From an uncultured Oscillospiraceae bacterium (GTDB taxonomy: Bacteria > Bacillota > Clostridia > Oscillospirales > Oscillospiraceae), in contig CAKTPQ010000011.1 of NCBI GenBank assembly GCA_934591745.1, positions 1 to 51,864 on the forward strand: a stretch of 51,864 nucleotides of DNA, read 5' to 3'. Below are positions 27,308 through 35,147 of this stretch, one piece after another. The notes below the pieces were generated by a model. The model did no database searches. It was not told the origin of the DNA and saw only the letters and a list, made by a program, of their open reading frames with translations. Within the stretch, counting starts at the first letter, position 1; every line of letters begins with the position of its first letter. The translations under genes were made by a program, and so were the position numbers.

Positions 27308-28317
27308 ACATACTGGCCTTTGAATCCTCCTGCGACGAGACGGCGGTGGCCGTGGTGCGGGACGGACGGCAGGTGCTGTCCGACGCCATCCTCTCTCAGG
27401 CAGACATGCACGCCCTGTACGGCGGCGTGGTGCCGGAGATCGCCTCCCGCAAGCACGTGCAGGCCATTGCGGCCCTGTCGGACAAGGCGCTGGCCGACGC
27501 GGGCCTGACGAAAAAGGACATCGATGCCGTGGCGGTGACGTATGCCCCCGGTCTTATCGGCGCGGTGCTGGTGGGGGTGTCCTTCGCCAAATCCGCCGCC
27601 TACGCGCTGGGGGTGCCTCTGATCCCCGTCCACCATGTGCGGGGGCACATCGCCGCCAACTATCTGGCCTTCCCGGAGCTGGAGCCGCCCTTTGTGGCGT
27701 TGGCCATCTCCGGCGGCAACACCCTCATCGTGGACGTGAAGGACTATACGGACATGACAGTGCTGGGCGCCACCAGGGACGACGCGGCAGGGGAGTGCTT
27801 CGACAAGGCCGCCCGGGTACTGGGACTGCCCTATCCCGGCGGAAAGCCCATGGATGAGTTGGCCCGGCAGTCCAACGGCGGCAAGTATGAACTGCCCCGC
27901 GCCCATGTGTCCGGCGCGGAGCTGGATATGAGTTTCTCTGGCCTGAAAACCGCCGTGGTGAATCTGGCCCACAACGCCCAGCAGAAGGGGGAGGCGTTGG
28001 ACGCCGCCGCACTGGCCCGGGACTTCGCCTGCGCCGTGTCCGGCGAGCTGGTGCCCCGGGCCATGCGGGCGCTGGAGCTGACGGGCCGCACCACACTGGT
28101 GGCTGCCGGCGGCGTGGCGGCCAACTCCATTATCCGCGCCGATCTGGAGCGTGCCTGCCGCAGGGCGGGAGTGCGCCTGTTCCTGCCGCCGCTGCGCTGG
28201 TGCGGCGACAACGGCGCCATGATCGGCGCCCAGGGCTATTACGAGTACCGGGCGGGCCGTACGGCCGGGCTGGATCTGAACGCCTACGCCACCATGGACC
28301 TGGGCACATTGGAATAA
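27304..28317 (+). CDS. tsaD: tRNA N6-threonylcarbamoyladenosine transferase TsaD
   Basis: 337 residues, ATG at 27304 overlapping the rimI stop. ASKHA-fold motifs are ILAFESSCDETAVAVV, PEIASRKH, VTYAPGLIGAVLVG, the metal-binding HHVRGHIAANYL, ISGGNTLIV, DDAAGECFDKAARVLGLPYPGG and CGDNGAMIG. It transfers the threonylcarbamoyl group to A37 of tRNAs that read ANN codons, working with TsaB, TsaE and TsaC (not in the window). Confidence 0.97.
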   Translation: MNILAFESSCDETAVAVVRDGRQVLSDAILSQADMHALYGGVVPEIASRKHVQAIAALSDKALADAGLTKKDIDAVAVTYAPGLIGAVLVGVSFAKSAAYALGVPLIPVHHVRGHIAANYLAFPELEPPFVALAISGGNTLIVDVKDYTDMTVLGATRDDAAGECFDKAARVLGLPYPGGKPMDELARQSNGGKYELPRAHVSGAELDMSFSGLKTAVVNLAHNAQQKGEALDAAALARDFACAVSGELVPRAMRALELTGRTTLVAAGGVAANSIIRADLERACRRAGVRLFLPPLRWCGDNGAMIGAQGYYEYRAGRTAGLDLNAYATMDLGTLE

Positions 28318-28350
28318 TGAATACCCCGTTCCCAAAGAACGGGGTATTCA
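28318..28350. terminator. Hairpin after tsaD
   Basis: Stem TGAATACCCCGTTC/GAACGGGGTATTCA with a 5-base loop starting right after the stop codon. No T-run on the plus strand beyond TCATTT, so terminator strength is uncertain. Confidence 0.7.
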
Positions 28351-28782
28351 TTTACCGTGATACGACACAGAAGCTGGCATTATGGTAAACGGTGCGGCAC
28401 ATAATGATGTTATGTAAAGTAAAACGGGGGATAACGACAGTGTATGACTGTGTTTTCGAAACTGGAAAATTGCTGGAAATAACCTGAAATTCGTTGAAAA
28501 TAAAAGAACAAAAGCGCTGTGGAAAACTCGGTGGAAACTGTGGATAACTCCTTGTAAAAATTATGTCATGTCGGATTATGTAAAATATATGTAAAGGGGA
28601 TGTCTTGCGGGAACCGGGCGAAATTGTCCGGCAAAAGTGGAGGAAACGGAAAAAGCGGCACCGATTCACGACGAGTGCCGGCTCTTGGAAAAAGCGCGTT
28701 TTTTTCGCATAAATGGAAAAAACGGACGACAGCCGGGGAAGATTACGTTATGTATTATTTCGCCGTGAGAGGAAAAAGACGG
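28351..28782. other. AT-rich gene-free gap with DnaA-box-like sequences
   Basis: About 430 bases with no supportable gene and a lower GC content than the flanks. It contains a perfect DnaA-box sequence TGTGGATAA at 28539-28547, a near match TGTGGAAAA at 28518-28526, and several TTATGTAAA-like words (28409-28417, 28575-28583, and near 28588). It may be an island boundary, a DnaA-binding control site or an unrecognised RNA. None of these is shown by the sequence alone. Confidence 0.5.
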
Positions 28783-28811
28783 TTGACGGCGGCCGGAAAG
28801 CGTGCTATACT
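28783..28811 (+). promoter_or_regulatory. Promoter of tRNA-Thr
   Basis: TTGACG (28783-28788), 17-base spacer, TATACT (28806-28811). It is about 20 bases before the tRNA. Confidence 0.85.
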
Positions 28812-28831
28812 ATCATCCGGTATTTGACCGT

Positions 28832-28907
28832 GCTTGTGTGGCTCAGCTGGCAGAGCAGCTCACTCGTAATGAGCAGGTCGCCGGTTCGAATCCGGCCACA
28901 AGCTCCA
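28832..28907 (+). tRNA. tRNA-Thr (anticodon CGU)
   Basis: 76 bases with acceptor stem GCTTGTG/CACAAGC, anticodon stem GCTCA/TGAGC, loop CTCGTAA giving anticodon CGU, T-arm with GGTTCGAATCC, and an encoded CCA end. It decodes ACG. It marks the left edge of the accessory region. Confidence 0.96.
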
Positions 28908-28908
28908 G

Positions 28909-28937
28909 ACTCCTCGCGGATACCGCGAGGAGTTTTT
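28909..28937 (+). terminator. Terminator after tRNA-Thr
   Basis: Perfect 11-bp stem ACTCCTCGCGG/CCGCGAGGAGT, loop ATA, five T residues. The 3' arm contains AGGAG, 8 bases before the ATG of the next small gene, so it may double as its ribosome site. Confidence 0.88.
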
Positions 28938-28939
28938 CT

Positions 28940-29122
28940 ATGTACAAGAACACTGACAAGCGATATACGGTTCCTATGAAGAACGCGGAGGTCTCCGTCC
29001 GCATGGAGGGCTGTCAGGTGACGCCTCAGATGCGGGAGCAGTGCCAGCGGGTGCTGCGTGGCGAGGTAACTACGGCGGAGCTGCTGCGGCGTTTTTCCAA
29101 TCGTCCGCAGCGCGGGATATGA
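28940..29122 (+). CDS. VbhA-like antitoxin-domain small protein
   Basis: 60 residues with ATG at 28940 and AGGAG from the terminator arm upstream. The core NAEVSVRMEGCQVTPQMREQCQRVLRGEVTTAELLRRF matches the layout of antitoxin VbhA domains, which block Fic-type AMPylating toxins: a helix with V-x-M-E-G, then a GE(V/I)T loop and a second helix. No Fic protein is beside it, so it may be an orphan or relic. Read-through from the tRNA promoter is the only obvious source of transcription. Confidence 0.65.
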   Translation: MYKNTDKRYTVPMKNAEVSVRMEGCQVTPQMREQCQRVLRGEVTTAELLRRFSNRPQRGI

Positions 29123-29231
29123 CCTCAACTGGTCGGAGGTGGATGGCGACCTGCTGATGATCGCCACCATCCAGGCCGCGCAGGGTGTGACAGACCTGCT
29201 GCGTCAGGTGCTCGGCGAGGCGATAGAGTGA
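29118..29231 (+). pseudogene. Short coding remnant after the VbhA-like gene
   Basis: An open frame of 37 codons (YDLNWSEVDGDLLMIA, then DLLRQVLGEAIE) overlaps the end of the VbhA-like gene in a different frame and has no start with a ribosome site. It looks like the tail of a gene whose front is gone, or a frameshifted extension. Function not recognised. Confidence 0.35.
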
Positions 29232-29243
29232 TGAGTATAGCGG

Positions 29244-29277
29244 AGAGCCGGCGCAGGGAATTCCCTGCGCCGGCTCT
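29244..29277. terminator. Perfect palindrome ending the TIR operon
   Basis: A 34-base palindrome (AGAGCCGGCGCAGGGAA and its complement) lies 38 bases beyond the stop codon of the last gene of the leftward TIR operon. It can terminate from either side; the minus strand has no strong T-run. Confidence 0.65.
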
Positions 29278-29314
29278 TGTGCATGATGACGATATACAAG
29301 CTATCGGCATGGCG

Positions 29315-32077
29315 TTATGGCAGCCGCGAATTCACGCGGCCAATACCCGTCCAATCAGAGATGGCGCGCTGCCAATAGCCACCATTACCCGTTGCCACCA
29401 CTGTCCCATCGGCCTTTAACCCAAGCGTATACAACCAGCCAGCAGCCACGGCTACAACATCTGACCATTCGCTCACGCCACATTGTTCATCAGCATAGAG
29501 ACCCGCAACCACCGCCGAACCATCTGCCTTTAAGCCGAGTGAATGCCAGCCCCCGGCAGCCACAGCTACGATATCTGTCCATCCAGACACATCTCGCTGG
29601 CCATGTCCATTATCACCAGTTGTCACTACCGTTCCGTCTGATTTTAGACCAATAGAATAGTAATATCCAGCAGCCACAGCTACGATATCTGTCCAGTCGG
29701 ACACGTCGCACTGGCCATATTCATTATTACCCGACGCAAGCACTGTACCATCCGCTTTTAAGCCAAGCATATGTTCACTACCAGCAGCGACAGCAATAAT
29801 GTCCGCCCACTGGGACACATTGCCGTAATTCCAGCCCGCTGTCACTACTGTACCATCTGCTTTTAGACCGACTGAGTATGTACCTCCGGCAGATATCGCA
29901 ACAATGTCCGTCCACCGGGACACATTACACGCCCCGTACTCATTGCCACCCGTTGCTACCACTGTGCCATCTTCCTTTAGACCAATCGAATGATAGTAAC
30001 CCGTAGCCACCGCTACAATATCCTTCCAGCCGGATACATTGCCCTTTTCTCCTTTAGATTCCGCCACTACTACCGTTCCATCCCTTTCAACACCCATTAC
30101 ACACTCCCAACTTGCGGCAATACTTCCGGAAAGAGTTTTTATAAGTGTCACACTCTGAGTTTTGGCATCCTTATAATTCCCGGCCTTTCTAAAACAGCCT
30201 ATTGCATGAGCAACGTCACCATCGGCAAGGTATGCCTCGGCTTCGTTGTAGGCTGCCGACGCTTTGATGTGCCTGACCACCAATATAGCGGCAACAGCGA
30301 GTATCACCACGAGCAGTGTGATCACAGCACGTTTCACGGCGGCTTTCTTTTTGCGTTCTTTCTCGGCGGCGTCTTCTTTCGCCTTTTGCTCAGCCGCAAG
30401 ACGTTCCTCTTCAGCGCGTTTTTCTGCGGCAAGACGTTCCTCCTCCGCGCGCTTCTCTGCGGCAAGACGTTCCTCCTCCGCGCGCTTCTCTGCGGCAAGA
30501 CGTTCCTCTTCCGCACGTCGCTGCGCTTCAGCTTCCAGTTCGTCAGCCTGCGTCAAACAATAAGCACGCAGCTGGTCGGCATCACGCCAGCCGGGAATTT
30601 CGGCCAACTGCTTTGCCGCCTTCCTCAAGGCGTTAGGAGTTTCTTGCGTCATAATGTCGACCGCCTCGTTATAGATGGCTTCCTTGCGGCAGACTTCCGC
30701 CTGCTCTAAACATTGTCGGCGCAGCTCGTCAGCATCACGATAGCCTGGAATTTTGGAAAATATTTCTGCTGCCTGTTTGTAAACTGTCTCGCTGTCCGCC
30801 GCGTCCATGCGCCGACGGGCGTCGTCGTAAAGCCCGTTGAGCCGTGCTTCCTCGTTCCGCTGATTGATGTGGGTGATATAATCCTCCAGCGTGCCGCGAA
30901 GCGTCTCGTCGCCGAACCGCATCACCTTCTGATAGTTGTTGGACGTGTCAAAGGGCCGATTCTGATTCGCCAGTGCCTCCTGTTTTCTGACCTGCTGCTC
31001 CGCCATCAACTTGCCCAGATAGGCCTGGGCACACTTGGGGTCCTGATCCAGCACTTTTTCACAGTATTGGTCGGCGTCTTGCCAATTCCCGTCCTCCAAA
31101 AACATAAATGCGCGCTCGAGCAGTGGTGCGGTGTTGGCGGCAGTCTCCTGTACTACCGCGGTTTCTTTGGCGGTGGGCTTGTCAGCTTCCGTCAGCTTCT
31201 TAATGCCGCGGATCAAATCCTGCATGAAGCCCAGCTTAGACATATCCTGCGCCTGCAAATGGGAGAACTCCTCCGGCAGATCGTAGGGATCCATGTCGCG
31301 ATAGGCGGGGATCAGCACCTTCTTTGCGCCGCCCCGGATCAGGGCCAGATAGCGGCTCCACTCGTTTTTCACCCACACGGCGTTGAAGTACTCCGGCTTC
31401 GTGCCCAGCACTACCATGACCTTGGCGCTGTTCAGTGCGGCGAATATGTACGGCTCGTAGGCGGTACCCAACTTGTCCTCCAACGTGATGCGGGAGAAGA
31501 AGACCTTGAAGCCCTCCTGTGTCAGCTGGTGGTAGAGATCGGTGGCCAGTACACTATCCGGTGTGCGGCGGCCGTTGGCGTCTGTCTCCTTATAGCAGAT
31601 GAACACGTCGAACGGCTCTTCTTTCTGGGAAATCTCCAGAATGCCCTTCTGAATTTCGTTGATTGCTTTAGCCTCGGCCTCGTAGACCACCTGCTGGGCG
31701 GCGTCGGCGTACTGGATGGCGGCCTTGTAGTCCTCGTCATCGAAAATGGAGGTGTACTGGGCGCGGTTCACCGTAGGCACGCGCTTGTGCGTGGCGGGGT
31801 CCTCCACATACTCAATGCCGTAGCGGCACAGCACCAGCGACCAGTACGCCTCGGCGTCAGTCTTGTCCTCGTTGAGGATCTGCTCATAGATGCCTGCCGC
31901 CTTGTCGAAGTCGTTGTTGCGCCGGAAGTGGTTGGCGCGGTCGTAGAGGTTGGCGCGCCGGTCGTCGTCCAGCTTAGGCAGCGTCTGTGTCGTGCCACAA
32001 TAGTCACACACGGCTACGGATTCACCGGGATTGATGTGCAGCTCCCCGCCGCACATTTTACATTTGAAGATGGACAT
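29315..32077 (-). CDS. Zinc-ribbon/TIR/RCC1-repeat protein with membrane anchor
   Basis: 920 residues. In order: an N-terminal zinc ribbon (CKMCGG at 6-11, CDYCG at 24-28); a helical TPR-like segment (about 40-150); a TIR domain (about 155-300: FDVFICYKETD, VFFSRITLEDKLGTAYEPYIFAAL), where Glu208 aligns with the NADase catalytic Glu; a second helical region (310-515); four 11-residue charged repeats (521-564); one membrane helix (584-601); and seven 35-38-residue RCC1-like units (DGTVVATG...WTDIVAVAAG...GLKA), enough for a seven-bladed propeller. The repeats would lie on the other side of the membrane from the TIR domain. Last gene of a six-gene operon. Function unknown; a sensor-effector is inferred. 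Confidence 0.85.
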   Translation of the reverse strand: MSIFKCKMCGGELHINPGESVAVCDYCGTTQTLPKLDDDRRANLYDRANHFRRNNDFDKAAGIYEQILNEDKTDAEAYWSLVLCRYGIEYVEDPATHKRVPTVNRAQYTSIFDDEDYKAAIQYADAAQQVVYEAEAKAINEIQKGILEISQKEEPFDVFICYKETDANGRRTPDSVLATDLYHQLTQEGFKVFFSRITLEDKLGTAYEPYIFAALNSAKVMVVLGTKPEYFNAVWVKNEWSRYLALIRGGAKKVLIPAYRDMDPYDLPEEFSHLQAQDMSKLGFMQDLIRGIKKLTEADKPTAKETAVVQETAANTAPLLERAFMFLEDGNWQDADQYCEKVLDQDPKCAQAYLGKLMAEQQVRKQEALANQNRPFDTSNNYQKVMRFGDETLRGTLEDYITHINQRNEEARLNGLYDDARRRMDAADSETVYKQAAEIFSKIPGYRDADELRRQCLEQAEVCRKEAIYNEAVDIMTQETPNALRKAAKQLAEIPGWRDADQLRAYCLTQADELEAEAQRRAEEERLAAEKRAEEERLAAEKRAEEERLAAEKRAEEERLAAEQKAKEDAAEKERKKKAAVKRAVITLLVVILAVAAILVVRHIKASAAYNEAEAYLADGDVAHAIGCFRKAGNYKDAKTQSVTLIKTLSGSIAASWECVMGVERDGTVVVAESKGEKGNVSGWKDIVAVATGYYHSIGLKEDGTVVATGGNEYGACNVSRWTDIVAISAGGTYSVGLKADGTVVTAGWNYGNVSQWADIIAVAAGSEHMLGLKADGTVLASGNNEYGQCDVSDWTDIVAVAAGYYYSIGLKSDGTVVTTGDNGHGQRDVSGWTDIVAVAAGGWHSLGLKADGSAVVAGLYADEQCGVSEWSDVVAVAAGWLYTLGLKADGTVVATGNGGYWQRAISDWTGIGRVNSRLP
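30386..30517 (-). repeat. Four tandem 33-bp coding repeats
   Basis: Each unit encodes RAEEERLAAEK in the TIR/RCC1 gene, just before its membrane helix. The units are nearly identical at DNA level, so their number may vary by slippage. They would form a charged rod or coiled coil between the TIR part and the membrane. Confidence 0.9.
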
Positions 32078-32096
32078 TTCTCTTTCTCCCTTTCTA

Positions 32097-32795
32097 TTAC
32101 TTATTCAGCTTGCACAGTCGGTTTCGCTCCGTCAGGGTGGCGGCGGCACGGCGGCAGAGGACAGCGGCACTGTCCAAATCGCCATCGGTGAGACTACGCT
32201 GCAATTCATCCAGGCAGGCGGACAGGGACATCTCGATATCCGCCAGCGCATCGCTGCTGACAGGATCGCTGAATCGTAAGTCCTCCGCCAGCTTTTGCAG
32301 TGCGGCTCGCAGCTCCGGTGCGTCGCACTGGTTTACCAGCGCGTTGGCCTTGGACTGCATGGCGCGCATGGGGCTTACATCCTTTTTCAGCTGCTCGTCC
32401 TGCCGCTCCACCTCGTCGCGCATCATATCGGCGGCAATGCAGCCCACCGCCGCAGCCGCCAGCGTGACGGCAAAGAGAATCACGCCCACCCATGTGGGCA
32501 CCCATTTGGCCAGTGCCATGACCAGCAAGCCCAGCACCAGCTGCACCGCCAGATACACCACGCCGAGGCGGGCGATGGGGAAGCCGTAGAACTTGCTGCG
32601 GACACTCTCGCCGTTGCGGAAGGAAATTTTGAAAATGTAGAGCTGTGCGAGAAATGCGATGAGGGTAAACACAAAGCTCAGCCAGTAGGCCCCGTTTTTC
32701 ACAAAGGGTACGGCCAGCACGATGACAAGCCATGCCGCCAGTACGATGCCGAGAATGACCAGCCCACGCACGCTATTCTTGTTTTTCATATCCAT
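32097..32795 (-). CDS. Four-helix membrane protein of the TIR operon
   Basis: 232 residues, ATG at 32795 with AAAGGAGG upstream. Four hydrophobic helices (about 10-30, 37-56, 72-93, 98-120) are followed by a soluble helical tail (about 125-232) with heptad-like spacing. No known family is recognised. It lies between the SPFH scaffold gene and the membrane-anchored TIR gene (19 bases), so it may be a membrane partner of one of them. Confidence 0.75.
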   Translation of the reverse strand: MDMKNKNSVRGLVILGIVLAAWLVIVLAVPFVKNGAYWLSFVFTLIAFLAQLYIFKISFRNGESVRSKFYGFPIARLGVVYLAVQLVLGLLVMALAKWVPTWVGVILFAVTLAAAAVGCIAADMMRDEVERQDEQLKKDVSPMRAMQSKANALVNQCDAPELRAALQKLAEDLRFSDPVSSDALADIEMSLSACLDELQRSLTDGDLDSAAVLCRRAAATLTERNRLCKLNK

Positions 32796-32821
32796 GCTCC
32801 TCCTTTATGTAAGCCACCGGG

Positions 32822-34639
32822 TCATTCGCTCCGCTTCTTGCCGCAGTTGGGGCAGAAGTTGCTCTTGATGTTCGTCTGACCGCAATCACAGTCCCAGCCC
32901 GCGTCCGGCGCGGGCTTTTTCGCGCCGCAATCCGGGCAGAAATTGCTGGTGATGTTGGCCGCGCCGCAGCTGGGACAAGTCCAACCAATCTGCGGAACAG
33001 GTTTCTTCGCGCCGCAGTCGGGGCAGAAGTTGGAGGTAATGTTCGTCCGTCCACAGGCGCAGCTCCAACCACCCGCGGGGGCGGCTGCATCAGGAGCAGG
33101 CGGGGTGATCCCGCTGAAAACAGGGTTCAGGGCGTCCTTGGTCATGTTGACCACGCCGCCCATAGCGCCCAGCGCCACACCCAATCCGGCAATGTCGCCC
33201 AGACCGCTGCCACCGCCGTTGGAGCCCATCTCGCCCAAGCCTGCGGCGTAGGCCTTCTGCACCTCGGATTGCAGCACATCCTTCTGGGTGTAGCCCTTGG
33301 CGCGCATGATCTCCGCCTCGGTAAGGCCCGCCATACGCTGTGCCTGCGCCTCCGCCTGCGCCTTGATGACTGTCCTCTCCACCTCCCGGCGTGCTACCTC
33401 TGTCTCGGTGGTCTGGCGTTCCAACTCCACCTTGCGCTGGGCGGCGGTAATGGCCGCCTTGCTCTCCTCCTGCGCGGTGCGGTAGGCCGCCTCGCTCTGT
33501 GCCTGCACGGTCTTGACCGCCGCCTCCGCCTGATAGGTGCGGGTCTGGAGCATCACGGTATGCAGCTCCCGGATGCGCTTGAAGTTGGGGTCATCCTCCG
33601 GCAGCACGATGTGGGTCACATAGAACTGCGGGATGGTCAGGCCGTACTCCTCGAACCCCGGCAGGATCTTCTGCCGCAGGTCGGCGGAGATGTCGTCCAC
33701 CCGCTCGTCGATCTCCAGCAGGTCGATCTGCTGACTCTTGATGATGGCGGGCAGGTTGCTGCGTACCGCGTTGACGATCAGCGGGCGGAAGGCGTTCTGC
33801 ACGGACTTGGTAAAGCCCGCCTGATCGCCCCACGCGATGCCGCTCATGGTGCCTACCAGCTTCAGCAGCAGCTTGCGGGCGTCGGACACCTGCAGATTCA
33901 GCTCGCCGGAGGCTCCAATCTCCAGCGGGGCACTGGTCAGCGGGTCGATGAACCGCACCTTGTCCGGCGTGCCCCACTTAATGGCCATCTGCACCGTCTT
34001 GTTGATGAAGTAGACCTCGCTGTGGAAAGTCCCCTCGGTATCGGTGGGCAGCTTATAGAGCTTTTCCAGCAGGGGCAGCTGCTGGGTCTCCAGCGTGTAG
34101 CGTCCCGGCCCGAACAGATCCAGCGCCTGTCCGTCCCGGAAGAAGATGGCCTCCTGACTTTCGTGGACGATGAGCTGCGAGCCGAAGTTGAAGTCCTCGA
34201 TGGGGTGCTTCCACACCAGTGTTTCGTTGTCACCCTCGTACTTGATGATGCTGGCAAGGCCGTCCTTGCGGATGCTCTCCTGCATGATCTGCGCGGGAAC
34301 ATCGTTGTCGTAGTCGCACACGGGGCAGACGAAGTGTGCCGCCGCCTTGGACGCGCGCAGCCGCACGCCGCACTGGCCGCAGGAGAACTCCGCCATCTGG
34401 TTCTGCTCGTCCATGGTGTTGATGGGCTCGTGACAGACGGGACACCGAGCCTTGTCACCGGCAGTCTGGTCAAAGATCACCGTGTTGCCGCAGTGAGGGC
34501 ACTGCCGCGACGCCATCTTATCCGTGCGGACGTTGATGGTATATCCGCAGGCGCAGTCGATCTTCTTCCGGGCAAAGAACCCGGTTTTACCCTCGGCAAA
34601 CTTGCCGCAGTTGGGACATTCTATTACAAATTTAGCCAT
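32822..34639 (-). CDS. SPFH-domain protein with zinc ribbons at both ends
   Basis: 605 residues, ATG at 34639 with AAGGAGA upstream. The first ~110 residues carry up to three zinc-ribbon pairs (CPNCG, CACGY, CPHCG, CPVCH, CGQCG, CPVCD). An SPFH/band-7 domain of the YdjI/virion-core type follows (about 130-350). Next is a long Ala/Glu/Gln-rich helix (360-465), typical of ring or cage assembly. A Gly-rich hydrophobic stretch (467-500) is followed by three C-terminal ribbons repeating the pattern TNITSNFCPDCGAKKP. SPFH proteins form membrane-bound multimeric cages. Its place between two TIR genes suggests a scaffold role. No catalytic motif seen. Confidence 0.88.
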   Translation of the reverse strand: MAKFVIECPNCGKFAEGKTGFFARKKIDCACGYTINVRTDKMASRQCPHCGNTVIFDQTAGDKARCPVCHEPINTMDEQNQMAEFSCGQCGVRLRASKAAAHFVCPVCDYDNDVPAQIMQESIRKDGLASIIKYEGDNETLVWKHPIEDFNFGSQLIVHESQEAIFFRDGQALDLFGPGRYTLETQQLPLLEKLYKLPTDTEGTFHSEVYFINKTVQMAIKWGTPDKVRFIDPLTSAPLEIGASGELNLQVSDARKLLLKLVGTMSGIAWGDQAGFTKSVQNAFRPLIVNAVRSNLPAIIKSQQIDLLEIDERVDDISADLRQKILPGFEEYGLTIPQFYVTHIVLPEDDPNFKRIRELHTVMLQTRTYQAEAAVKTVQAQSEAAYRTAQEESKAAITAAQRKVELERQTTETEVARREVERTVIKAQAEAQAQRMAGLTEAEIMRAKGYTQKDVLQSEVQKAYAAGLGEMGSNGGGSGLGDIAGLGVALGAMGGVVNMTKDALNPVFSGITPPAPDAAAPAGGWSCACGRTNITSNFCPDCGAKKPVPQIGWTCPSCGAANITSNFCPDCGAKKPAPDAGWDCDCGQTNIKSNFCPNCGKKRSE

Positions 34640-34657
34640 GATGCGTCTCCTTACAAA

Positions 34658-35134
34658 TTACAGCAATGTATCAGCAATTGCTAATGTACTTGCAGCAACA
34701 GACAAAATAGGTTCAACGACAACAATACACTTATGAACTTTTTTGGCAAGTTCCTTTACCCCAATTCCTTTAAGTTTCTCGCTTTCGGCTGTAGAGTCAT
34801 AATAAACAATGCCATCATCTTCTCTCTGAACAATCAGTCCTCTTTTGACCAAATCAGCAATATAGCTCTCGAATTCACTCTTGCTTAAATGAAATGTTGA
34901 GGGTGAAATATATTGTTGTTTCAAACATGCGTTTACGATTGAGGCCCTAATTGTTTTAGCATTTGTGTGTTCTTTGCACCGTGCGCGATACGGGCGACGC
35001 GCCGATTCTGGAAACAAATATGATCCTTCTGTATTTTTGCGAACACCGGGAATTAAGTCTTGATTGATCCAATTTATAACATATTCTTCTTTCGTAACCC
35101 CGACTTTTTCCATGTACTCTTTCATACTGAGCAT
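34658..35134 (-). CDS. Low-GC winged-helix-like protein of the TIR operon
   Basis: 158 residues, ATG at 35134 after a GGGGG stretch. The N-terminal 50 residues (MKEYMEKVGVTKEEYVINWINQDLIPGV, then GSYLFPESARRPYR) look like a MerR/excisionase-type helix-turn-helix. A middle part (about 85-115: SKSEFESYIADLVKRGLIVQREDDGIVYYDS) looks like a winged helix with its wing. The C-terminus is hydrophobic (VVVEPILSVAASTLAIADTLL). Base composition is clearly more AT-rich than its neighbours, which suggests separate acquisition. It may be a regulator or the adaptor of the system. Confidence 0.7.
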   Translation of the reverse strand: MLSMKEYMEKVGVTKEEYVINWINQDLIPGVRKNTEGSYLFPESARRPYRARCKEHTNAKTIRASIVNACLKQQYISPSTFHLSKSEFESYIADLVKRGLIVQREDDGIVYYDSTAESEKLKGIGVKELAKKVHKCIVVVEPILSVAASTLAIADTLL

Positions 35135-35147
35135 TTAGATAGCCCCC

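Noticed and set aside
28832..28907. tRNA-Thr as the attachment site of the island
   Set aside because: Its 3' end is not repeated near the right edge (42900-43000), and the recombinase in view is a serine type, which seldom uses tRNA genes.
30386..30517. CRISPR-like array
   Set aside because: The repeats are directly adjacent without spacers and are in frame inside a coding region. No cas gene is in the window.
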